From NCBI GenBank assembly GCA_021372715.1, contig JAJFTX010000069.1:1-10327 (forward strand): a stretch of 10,327 nt of DNA, written 5' to 3'. The notes below the pieces were generated by a model, which saw only the letters and a program-made list of their open reading frames with translations, ran no database searches and had not been told where the DNA came from. Below, piece by piece: positions 1 through 7,961 of this stretch (within the stretch, counting starts at the first letter, position 1; each line of letters begins with the position of its first letter). The position numbers and the translations under genes were made by a program. The DNA is from Methanobacterium sp. Its GTDB lineage: Archaea; Methanobacteriota; Methanobacteria; Methanobacteriales; Methanobacteriaceae.

Positions 1-1572
1 GATGACGGATGGGATAAACTGCGAGAAAAAATCTTTGCCACACAAAAAGAGCTTGGTGTAATCCCTCCTGAATCTAAACTTACCAAACGACACGATGAAA
101 TCCCTGCATGGGAAGATATGCCGGGAAACCTTAAACCCGTACTTAGACGTCAGATGGAGGTCTACGCTGGTTTCTTAGAGTACACAGACTACCATATCGG
201 TAAACTAATAGATACGCTGGAAAACGGGAACTTATTGGATGATACGCTTGTTATTTATATTATAGGGGATAATGGTGCTTCTGCAGAGGGAACTTTAAAC
301 GGAGCTTTCAATGAGATGGCCAATTTTAATGGACTGGCATCTATTGAGACTCCAGAGTATTTATTATCTAAAATTGATGAATTAGGTGGTCCCAACTCTT
401 ACAACCATTATTCTGTTGGATGGGCCCATGCCCTTTGTACACCTTATCAGTGGACTAAGCAGGTAGCATCTCATTTCGGCGGGACACGTAACGGCACTAT
501 AATTCACTGGCCCAATCACATAAAGGATAAAGGCGAATTAAGGCATCAGTTCCATCATGTAGTTGATATAGCACCTACAATACTGGAACTTGCTGGAATA
601 CCCGAGCCAAATGAGGTGGATGGTGTGGGGCAGCGGCCTATGGAAGGAGTAAGCTTTGCTTATACTTTAAATGATTCTAATGCTGCCGACAGGAAAGACA
701 TACAGTACTTTGAATGTACTGGAAACCGTGGAATATACTATAAAGGCTGGACCGCGGTCACTAAACACAGAACTCCATGGGAACTTTCATCTGAAACTAT
801 AGCTTTTGATGATGATAACTGGGAGCTTTATGATACCACCAAGGACTGGACTCAGGCTGAAGATTTATCCGAAAAATATCCTGATAAACTTCACGAATTG
901 CAGAGATTATGGTTGATTGAGGCAGCACGCTATAATGTGCTTCCATTAGATGATAGGGGTTTGGAAAGATTCAACGCTAAATTAGCTGGGCGTCCTGAAC
1001 TCATAAAAGGAGATTCACAAGTGATATTTCCTGGAATGGTGCTGGGCGAACCACATGTCATAAACATCAAAAATAAATCCCATTCAATAACTGCTGAAAT
1101 TGAAATTGATAAACAGGGTGTAAATGGCGTAATAGTGGCTCAGGGCGCTGATTTTGGGGGCTGGGCGCTGTATGCGCATGAAGGAAAACTCAAATACGTT
1201 TATAATCTAATAGGAATGCAATTTTATGAAGTTGAAGCCCCTGAAATCCTTCCAAAAGGCAAATATCAGGTTCGTATGGAGTTCAAGTACGATGGAGGAG
1301 GCCCGGGACAAGGAGGAGATGTTATCCTATATGTTGATGGGAAAAAGGTAAAAAAAGGCCGTGTGGAACATACACAAGCTATAATTTTCGCTGCAGACTC
1401 CACATTAATGGTGGGTGATAAAACAGGAGCTCCCATTTCCAAAGATTTTAATGTTAGTAGGAATAAGTTTACTGGCAGGGTTAATTGGGTAAATATAGAT
1501 GTGGGTGAGGATAGTCAAGATCACTTAATAGATCCAGAAGAATGGGTACGAATTCACATGTCCATACAGTAG
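1..1572 (+). CDS. Arylsulfatase (sulfatase family), C-terminal part, 5' end outside window
   Basis: Hydrolyses sulfate esters; members use a Ca2+ ion and a formylglycine made from Cys or Ser. The frame is open from base 1, and the residues before the first ATG at 118 (FATQKELGVIPPESKLT region) are sulfatase-like, so the gene continues to the left. Seen here: GDNGAS (bases about 268-285), carrying the Asp-Asn metal ligands of the family; TPYQWTKQVASHFGGTRNG (about 439-495), with the active-site Lys; and the QFHHVVDIAPTILELAGI segment. The last 170 residues or so (GVIVAQGADFGGWALYAHEG through VILYVDGKKV) resemble the beta-sandwich tail of large arylsulfatases. The formylglycine C/S-x-P-x-R motif is not in the window, so activity cannot be judged, nor can a signal peptide. 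It is the only + strand gene, convergent with the rest, and less AT-rich than its neighbours. Such sulfatases are mainly bacterial; acquisition by transfer is an inference. Confidence 0.93.
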   Translation, partial: DDGWDKLREKIFATQKELGVIPPESKLTKRHDEIPAWEDMPGNLKPVLRRQMEVYAGFLEYTDYHIGKLIDTLENGNLLDDTLVIYIIGDNGASAEGTLNGAFNEMANFNGLASIETPEYLLSKIDELGGPNSYNHYSVGWAHALCTPYQWTKQVASHFGGTRNGTIIHWPNHIKDKGELRHQFHHVVDIAPTILELAGIPEPNEVDGVGQRPMEGVSFAYTLNDSNAADRKDIQYFECTGNRGIYYKGWTAVTKHRTPWELSSETIAFDDDNWELYDTTKDWTQAEDLSEKYPDKLHELQRLWLIEAARYNVLPLDDRGLERFNAKLAGRPELIKGDSQVIFPGMVLGEPHVINIKNKSHSITAEIEIDKQGVNGVIVAQGADFGGWALYAHEGKLKYVYNLIGMQFYEVEAPEILPKGKYQVRMEFKYDGGGPGQGGDVILYVDGKKVKKGRVEHTQAIIFAADSTLMVGDKTGAPISKDFNVSRNKFTGRVNWVNIDVGEDSQDHLIDPEEWVRIHMSIQ

Positions 1573-1583
1573 ATGTTCCATCG

Positions 1584-1610
1584 TTTGTTTAAACAAAATT
1601 TTCTTTTTTT
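1584..1610 (+). terminator. Terminator after the arylsulfatase gene
   Basis: A perfect 14-base palindrome (TTTGTTTAAACAAA, 1584-1597) lies 11 bases after the sulfatase stop and is followed by a T-rich run (1598-1610). Archaeal RNA polymerase terminates at oligo-T tracts, so the T run is the main evidence; the AT-rich stem is weak. The last bases overlap the start of the left direct repeat. Confidence 0.55.
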
Positions 1611-1768
1611 GCATCCGTTTAAACATCAAAAAATTACCAGATTGTATAGGTGTCCAGGCATTGGCTAAAAAAAGTAAGATTTAGGATCTTAAAATGGGAG
1701 AGGAGCTAGTTTATTGCTTGATTATCATAGCAAAGTTATATTAGCGTTTCCTGCATTTATTTATACTT
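1604..1768. repeat. Left copy of a long diverged direct repeat flanking the fluoride operon
   Basis: Same orientation as 6029-6201. Bases 1604-1658 align without gaps to 6029-6083 with 7 mismatches in 55 (87%); shared cores are TTTTTTTGCATCC, TTACCAGATT and TGTCCAGG. The middle (1659-1746) is only loosely similar and 8 bases shorter. Bases 1747-1768 match 6180-6201 exactly for 22 bases, including the codons that end gins51 in the right copy. No integrase, transposase or terminal inverted repeat is seen. The copy lies between the sulfatase terminator and the AT-rich left end of the operon block. Likely origins are the target or att duplication of an inserted island, or a dispersed noncoding element. 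Confidence 0.75.
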
Positions 1769-2050
1769 AACTATAGCGATCACTATACTAAAATTGTTTT
1801 TCTTATCTCCTTACTTCTGTAATTTTAATCCTGAGTCGTATTATAGTTTAATTATTGTTACTTTATTATTAATCTTCTATTTTTTAGATATAAAAGTACA
1901 TAATTTACAACTTTTAAAATTTTTCTTTTTATTTGCTATTAAAAAAATAAACCTTTTATGGGTCTCCCGGGCGGACTTTATAAATATTTATTTCACTCTG
2001 AAATATTATTGACTCAATTAAGTTTTAATTAGTAATTAAGCAGTTCATTA
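1769..2050. other. AT-rich intergenic stretch with no convincing gene
   Basis: This gap between the left repeat and the pyrophosphatase terminator is very AT-rich. The open frame in it (1794-2012, +) starts with TTG, has no ribosome binding site, and encodes mainly Phe, Leu, Ile, Tyr and Lys, as expected of translated AT-rich DNA. One GC-rich patch stands out at 1960-1976 (GGGTCTCCCGGGCGGAC), followed directly by a TATA-like TTTATAAATATTTA (1977-1990). The TATA-like part is nearly symmetrical and could act on either strand, but no gene or stable RNA is recognisable downstream on either. Confidence 0.5.
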
Positions 2051-2064
2051 TAAAAAAAAATAAA
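2051..2064 (-). terminator. Oligo-T terminator of the fluoride operon
   Basis: On the minus strand, TTTA followed by nine T residues begins immediately after the pyrophosphatase stop codon. This is the usual form of an intrinsic terminator for archaeal RNA polymerase and marks the end of the four-gene operon. Confidence 0.7.
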
Positions 2065-2592
2065 TTATAGATAGGTTCTTCGATATTGTCCAATTGAATG
2101 ATTTATAGCTTTAATAGCTGCTTTTTTATTTTCCCATCCTAAAATTTGGGTTTTTTTACCTTCTAATTTTTTATATGAGGCGAAAAAGTCCTTAATTTCA
2201 TTTAATATGGATTCAGACAAATCTTCAAGGTCATTAACATCATTATATTGTGGATCATTGATTGGAACACTTAATATTTTATCATCACTGTCACCACTGT
2301 CAATCATTCTCATTATACCAACTGGACGGACTTCAATAACACATCCTGGAAATGTAGGTTGTTCCATTAATACAATAATATCCATAGGGTCTCCATCATC
2401 CCATAATGTTTGTGGAATAATACCATATTCTGCAGGATAATGTATAGGTGAATAGAGAACTCTGTCTAAAGCAAACGCCTCCATATCTTTATCATATTCA
2501 TATTTATTCCTTGAACCCTTAGGAATTTCTATTACTGCATATAATACTTGAGGTTCTGCTGGTCCGGTTTTTAAATCCTTCCAAAGATTCAC
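2065..2592 (-). CDS. ppa: Inorganic pyrophosphatase, soluble family I
   Basis: Hydrolyses pyrophosphate to two phosphates in the cytoplasm, pulling biosynthetic reactions forward. At 175 residues it has the usual length for archaeal and bacterial family I enzymes. The signature DDGDPMD is at residues 65-71, with the Mg-binding Asp residues; IEIPKGSRNKYEYD (21-34) carries the substrate-binding Glu and basic residues; D98, D103 and K105 match the E. coli D97, D102 and K104 positions; the EGWEN-like motif appears as LGWEN (151-155). The start is GTG, one base after the enolase stop, with its SD (AGGAGGGGAT) inside the enolase 3' end, so translation is probably coupled. Family I enzymes are known to be strongly inhibited by fluoride, which fits the riboswitch upstream. 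No key residue is missing. It is probably a second copy beside a housekeeping enzyme, which cannot be seen here. Confidence 0.95.
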   Translation of the reverse strand: MNLWKDLKTGPAEPQVLYAVIEIPKGSRNKYEYDKDMEAFALDRVLYSPIHYPAEYGIIPQTLWDDGDPMDIIVLMEQPTFPGCVIEVRPVGIMRMIDSGDSDDKILSVPINDPQYNDVNDLEDLSESILNEIKDFFASYKKLEGKKTQILGWENKKAAIKAINHSIGQYRRTYL

Positions 2593-2593
2593 T

Positions 2594-3850
2594 TTAATCC
2601 CCTCCTATTCCTTTTATTTTTGCCATTTGTGGATTTTCCATTAATTCTTCAATGCGGATAAGTTCATTTAGTTTTGCAATTCTTTCCCCACTTACAGCTC
2701 CTGTTTTAATCATTGGCGCTGAAAATGCCACTGCCAAATGGGCAATAGTATTATCTGTTGTTTCCCCTGACCTATGTGATACAACTGGAACATAATTATT
2801 ATCTTTAGCCAGTTTTACAGTTTCATAAGTATCTGATAATGTTCCTATTTGATTAGGTTTGATAATGATTGAATTTGCAGCTCCTAAATCAATTCCTTTT
2901 TGAAGAATTTCAGCATTAGTAACAAAAATATCATCCCCACAAATAAGACATTTATTTCCAACTTTCTTTGTCAATTCACTAAAACCTTCAAAATCATCTT
3001 CTCGCAAAGGGTCTTCAATATAAAACATTTTATAGGTATCTATTATATCAATAAGGAATTCTATTTGCTCTCCAGTGTCTCTTTCTACTCCTTCCCTTGC
3101 ATAGATATATTTTGAACCATTCCATAATCCACTTGGAGCTAAATCTAAAGATGGTCTTACTATGACGCCAGTTTCATCACTTATTTCTTCGCACGCTTTT
3201 GATTGTATTTCTAAAGCATCATGATTAGAAAGATTAGGCGCCCATCCTCCTTCATCCCCTTTTCCTCCGGTGAAAGATTTGTCTTTCTTTTTTATGTGTT
3301 CTCCGATTCTTTTATGGATTTGGACATTTGCAAAAACAGCTTCTGTTATATTCTTAGCTCCTGTAGGTACAACTAAAAATTCCTGAATATCAGGAGCGTT
3401 TTTACCGGCATGTGCGCCACCATTTATCATATTACCCAAAGGATATGGTATCTCCTTTTTTAAATTACCACCCAAAAATAAAAATAAAGGTAAATCATAG
3501 GAGTTAGCCGCTGCTTTTGCAGCTGCCAGAGAAATAGCTACAGTAACATTCCCACCAATCGTGGATAAATTATTAGTACCGTCAATTTCTTTTAAAATAC
3601 TATCAATTAAAAACATTTCTTCTGATTTAATGCCTTGAAGCTCAGAAGCTATATTCATCTGAAAATTTTCAATTATATTGTCTATACCTATTTCTGGGAA
3701 TGCCACCACTTCAAGTACACCGGTACTTGCCCCACTTGGAGCTGCTGCCCTTCCAAATCCCATTTCAGTTTCTACATCTACTTCAATTGTTGGATTTCCC
3801 CTACTGTCTAATATTTTTCTTATATTTATATTCTCAATAGTACTACACAT
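2594..3850 (-). CDS. eno: Enolase (phosphopyruvate hydratase)
   Basis: Interconverts 2-phosphoglycerate and phosphoenolpyruvate; in methanogens it serves mainly gluconeogenesis. It is full length at 418 residues. Visible features: mobile loop SGAST (39-43), GGAHAGKN loop (144-151), catalytic Glu in GDEGG (198-202), Mg ligands D236 (SLDLAPS), E279 (YIEDP) and D306 (CGDDIF), catalytic K331 in KPNQIGT, and SHRSGET (358-364). All catalytic positions are intact, so the enzyme should be active. The ATG has a strong SD (GGAGGGTG, 5 bases away) in a 28-base gap after the prenyltransferase-like gene; it runs straight into ppa. Enolase is a classic fluoride target, because fluoride plus phosphate traps the Mg site, and enolase genes are reported under fluoride riboswitches. 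It is probably a supplementary copy serving fluoride stress rather than the sole genomic enolase; that is inference. Confidence 0.95.
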   Translation of the reverse strand: MCSTIENINIRKILDSRGNPTIEVDVETEMGFGRAAAPSGASTGVLEVVAFPEIGIDNIIENFQMNIASELQGIKSEEMFLIDSILKEIDGTNNLSTIGGNVTVAISLAAAKAAANSYDLPLFLFLGGNLKKEIPYPLGNMINGGAHAGKNAPDIQEFLVVPTGAKNITEAVFANVQIHKRIGEHIKKKDKSFTGGKGDEGGWAPNLSNHDALEIQSKACEEISDETGVIVRPSLDLAPSGLWNGSKYIYAREGVERDTGEQIEFLIDIIDTYKMFYIEDPLREDDFEGFSELTKKVGNKCLICGDDIFVTNAEILQKGIDLGAANSIIIKPNQIGTLSDTYETVKLAKDNNYVPVVSHRSGETTDNTIAHLAVAFSAPMIKTGAVSGERIAKLNELIRIEELMENPQMAKIKGIGGD

Positions 3851-3878
3851 TTATACACCCTCCAAATAGTTTTTCAAC

Positions 3879-4661
3879 TTATTTTTCATGATATGAAAGA
3901 TTTTTAAGGATACATAGTCCTTTAAATGTATATTCCAGTTCTGAGATTCCCATATATTTTGATCGTCTAAATCCTCCATTATCATTTTGAAGATTTCCAA
4001 TAAAGTGGATTATTTTATTTTTATTATTTGGTTTACTACCCAATATTTCAAGTGTTTTTATCCCTGAATATGTTGGTTCTATATAAGGAGGATATATCTC
4101 AGGAATAAAAGTATAACCACCGTCGATGGTTTGGCATTGGTTAATAAAATCAATAATTAAACTTTTATTTTTAATTAAAGAAGGATTAATGCAGTTTAAA
4201 GAATGAACTGCATAAAATGTCGAATCAATATCAGATTTATTTAATCCATATCCCCCATCCTTATTTTGGTGAGATATAATCCAATCCTTTACATCATGAA
4301 TATTATTTAATCCTAACAATTCAGAAATAATAATGTAAAAATAAGCTATTTTAAAATTATTGTAAATTATTTTTGATTTAAATTTACTTTTATAGAATTC
4401 TGGAATTGTAATTTCCCTATTATAATAATTTAAGATATTTAATCGATAAAATAGTCCCTGAATTCCGTATAACCGGTCTTTTTGTAAATCTTCTACCCAC
4501 TTAATTGTGTTTTCTTTATTATATGGCTCTTTATTGTATAATTTAAGAATTCTTACACCATAATATGTGTTCTTAGTATCAGGATTACCTCGATATAGCG
4601 TAAATCCTCCTTCCTCATGCTCCCTTCCATGAGTGAACTTTAAAGCAGCGTTAAGATTGAT
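3879..4661 (-). CDS. Prenyltransferase/squalene-oxidase repeat protein, start apparently ATC
   Basis: An alpha-alpha barrel protein of about 260 residues with at least four repeats of the prenyltransferase beta-subunit/terpene cyclase type: EEGGFTLY (from about 16), DGGYGL (135), DGGYTF (180) and NGGFRR (228), each followed by an aromatic-rich helix. The frame is open from a stop at 4677-4675 but holds no ATG, GTG or TTG until residue 115 (TTG, 4319), so a standard call would keep only the last 146 residues. Repeat sequence upstream of that point shows that the N-terminal part is coding. An SD (GAGGGGGT) sits 4 bases before ATC AAT CTT at 4661, overlapping the antiporter stop by 11 bases, so I take ATC as the start. 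The Asp/Cys/His zinc ligands of protein prenyltransferases are not evident: EPT replaces the expected DxC, and no His follows in the last repeat. Substrate unknown; its place in a fluoride operon suggests a stress role. An inactive remnant is less likely, as the frame is intact. Confidence 0.8.
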   Translation of the reverse strand: MNLNAALKFTHGREHEEGGFTLYRGNPDTKNTYYGVRILKLYNKEPYNKENTIKWVEDLQKDRLYGIQGLFYRLNILNYYNREITIPEFYKSKFKSKIIYNNFKIAYFYIIISELLGLNNIHDVKDWIISHQNKDGGYGLNKSDIDSTFYAVHSLNCINPSLIKNKSLIIDFINQCQTIDGGYTFIPEIYPPYIEPTYSGIKTLEILGSKPNNKNKIIHFIGNLQNDNGGFRRSKYMGISELEYTFKGLCILKNLSYHEK

Positions 4662-5838
4662 TCTTACCCCCTCTTATACCATTTTTAATATCTACTATAT
4701 CTTCAGAATGTTTGGGCATGAACCATTTCTGTGCTATAAAAGTTGGAATTACTGCACTTGCAACTACAACTCCAATTAGAATGGAATATTGTACCGGGTT
4801 AATATAACCTGATGTTAAGCCAAATACGCTGGCAATTGTACCAAATTTGAGACCTGTACTCATAAGTAAAGTGGTATAAATACTGCCATGTGGAATATAC
4901 CTCTCTGCAAGGAAATATACGCCTATAAATTTAGTAATTATCTTTATTGCAAATAAAATAGCGAAAAGACCAATAGCTGATAATATTAGTGGAATTGATA
5001 CATTTAATCCCCCTATAATGAAAAATACGGGTGTTATAACTGCATATGATACCGTTCTTAATCTATTTCGTACAACTTTAGTACATGAAGTTTCTGTGAA
5101 GTGTTTTGACATTAAAAGACCAAGTAAAAATGCTGGTAACACTGCTTGTCCATTCCCACTACTTGCAAAATACATAAAAACAAGTAATAATACGAGGATG
5201 TATTTTATTTCTGGTTCTACTACTTTATCTTTTAATCTGGGATTATCAAATACTATGTGAGAAAATTTAGCTGCTAATATAATCACAATTATAGATACAA
5301 TTATAAATATAGCTGTATACAGTGTTGGTTTAATAAATAAAACACTTAAAGCTATAGCTGTACCCATATCTGTAATAAATGTGGAAGCCATCAAGGTTTT
5401 TCCAATATTTGTTTGGGATAAATTCGTTTCTACTAAAACAGAATAAACAACCGCTAAAGATGTGGTTGATAAGGCAACTCCAGCGATTAATGCAGCAGAA
5501 AGATTCCAGCCAGCGATATAATAAGTATATAATGAACATCCAATAAATGGAGCTAAAAATGAAAAAAATCCAATTAAAAAACTTTCTTTAAACTTATCTC
5601 TCATTAAATCCGTGTCTATTTCACTACCTGCTAAGAAAGTTAATAAAATTCCTCCAAAACTGGCAATGAACAACATCCAATCTTGAGTTTGTATTATCCC
5701 TAAATTGCCTGCGACTACCCCTAATAAAATTTCTATAATTGCAACTGATAGTCCCAATCGTAATGAAATCAAACTGGCAACTAAAATAGTGATTCCTACA
5801 AGTAATGGTATTGCTTGAGTAGTTATCATAAGCTTCAT
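4651..5838 (-). CDS. CPA2-family cation/proton antiporter (Na+/H+ exchanger domain)
   Basis: A 395-residue integral membrane protein with about 12-13 hydrophobic segments and a short hydrophilic tail (KHSEDIVDIKNG). LTFLAGSEID (66-75) and the STTSLAVV segment (124-131) are typical of the Na+/H+ exchanger family. FITDMGT (154-160) has Thr-Asp where NapA/NhaA-type proteins carry Asp-Asp, and K331 in STGLKFGT fits the Lys of the late core helix that pairs with it in electrogenic members. It is the first gene after the fluoride riboswitch, so it probably relieves fluoride stress, either by moving fluoride or by correcting the pH/Na+ disturbance caused by HF entry; the ion cannot be read from sequence. 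Start: ATG at 5838 is too close to AAGGG for normal spacing, whereas ATG at 5829 (MITTQAIPLL) lies 6 bases after AAGGGATG and is at least as likely. The 3' end overlaps the next gene. Confidence 0.9.
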   Translation of the reverse strand: MKLMITTQAIPLLVGITILVASLISLRLGLSVAIIEILLGVVAGNLGIIQTQDWMLFIASFGGILLTFLAGSEIDTDLMRDKFKESFLIGFFSFLAPFIGCSLYTYYIAGWNLSAALIAGVALSTTSLAVVYSVLVETNLSQTNIGKTLMASTFITDMGTAIALSVLFIKPTLYTAIFIIVSIIVIILAAKFSHIVFDNPRLKDKVVEPEIKYILVLLLVFMYFASSGNGQAVLPAFLLGLLMSKHFTETSCTKVVRNRLRTVSYAVITPVFFIIGGLNVSIPLILSAIGLFAILFAIKIITKFIGVYFLAERYIPHGSIYTTLLMSTGLKFGTIASVFGLTSGYINPVQYSILIGVVVASAVIPTFIAQKWFMPKHSEDIVDIKNGIRGGKNQS

Positions 5839-5854
5839 CCCTTAATATTTAATA

Positions 5855-5907
5855 CAGGAGTCATCAGCTTAAAAAATAAGCAGTTAAAGGTGAACTCCAT
5901 CACCTAA
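5855..5907 (-). promoter_or_regulatory. Fluoride riboswitch (crcB motif) aptamer
   Basis: Minus-strand leader RNA of the antiporter operon. It fits the fluoride aptamer plan part by part: first stem AGGTGA (5905-5900) with TCACCT (5893-5888); loop TGGAGT, whose GGAGT (5898-5894) pairs in a pseudoknot with ACTCC (5861-5857); joining segment TTAACT; second stem GCTT (5881-5878) with AAGC (5870-5867) closing an A/T loop; then the hallmark GCTGATGACTCCT (5868-5856). The order and linkers match the Thermotoga petrophila fluoride aptamer as I remember it, with different but compensating bases in both stems and the pseudoknot. The expression platform is probably translational: CTCCT (5860-5856) could pair with the SD region AAGGG (5843-5839) when fluoride is absent and be locked in the pseudoknot when it is bound. 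That last step is inference. Confidence 0.92.
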
Positions 5908-5925
5908 ATTAATATTAATATTTGA

Positions 5926-5934
5926 TAATATAAA
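5926..5934 (-). promoter_or_regulatory. TATA-type promoter of the fluoride operon
   Basis: Minus-strand TTTATATTA lies about 25 bases upstream of the first base of the fluoride aptamer, the distance expected between an archaeal TATA box and the transcription start. Transcription would thus begin at or just before the aptamer. The surrounding DNA is AT-rich, so other TATA-like strings exist nearby; the spacing is what supports this one. Confidence 0.5.
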
Positions 5935-6028
5935 AATTTTAACAATTTGAATAATATTTTTTTTAAATTTAAAAGTATATTAGAAATTATTATTAAGAAC
6001 TTTTGAATTTTTTTGCAAAATAATATTA

Positions 6029-6189
6029 TTTTTTTGCATCCATTTAATCATCTAAAACTTACCAGATTATAGATGTGTCCAGGTAAAATCAATTCTACAA
6101 ATTATGTGGTTTATAAATCGTTAAATGGGCCCAGGAACAAAATTATTACAGTTTATTATATAAAATAGTGTATTAGTAATTTCCTGCAT

Positions 6190-6201
<12 letters not shown>
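6029..6201. repeat. Right copy of the direct repeat, overlapping the gins51 3' end
   Basis: Partner of 1604-1768. The 55-base block 6029-6083 and the exact 22-base block 6180-6201 are shared; the intervening 96 bases are diverged (weakly shared AAATGGG-type and TTATT-type patches). The last 12 bases are the gins51 stop codon and final three Lys-Tyr-Lys codons, so this copy is joined to an intact gene and the left copy is only the tail. The rest of the gap upstream of the antiporter leader (about 5940-6028) is plain AT-rich DNA in which I see nothing else. Confidence 0.75.
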
Positions 6202-7904
<1,703 letters not shown>

Positions 7905-7940
7905 TTTATCCTCCTACTTATTTTTTAAACTCACCCTATG

Positions 7941-7956
7941 AAAATTATTTATTTTG
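7941..7956 (-). promoter_or_regulatory. Possible internal promoter for pcn-gins51
   Basis: Minus-strand CAAAATAAATAATTTT in the 57-base gap before pcn is TATA-like. It would place a transcription start near 7922, leaving a short leader containing the pcn SD. It would let the clamp and GINS genes be expressed independently of tfs. The support is composition and spacing only. Confidence 0.3.
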
Positions 7957-7961
7957 TTTAT

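Noticed and set aside
1960..1976. tRNA gene at the GC-rich patch
   Set aside because: No T-loop, anticodon arm or acceptor pairing can be assembled; at most it is a short remnant.
1794..2012. A 72-codon open frame on the + strand encoding a hydrophobic peptide
   Set aside because: TTG start without SD, composition that simply follows the AT-rich DNA, and no recognisable family.
3879..4319. Pseudogene call for the prenyltransferase-like gene because no normal start exists
   Set aside because: There is no frameshift or internal stop over 260 codons and an SD is present; an unusual start or a single-base error explains it better.
4320..4650. Apparent noncoding gap between the antiporter and the prenyltransferase-like gene
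   Set aside because: The minus-strand frame is open throughout, joins the downstream frame, and contains a family repeat; it is coding.
6029..6083. Box C/D small RNA in the repeat (GATGATTA on the minus strand)
   Set aside because: The C-like box is imperfect, is changed in the other copy, and no correctly placed D box is seen.
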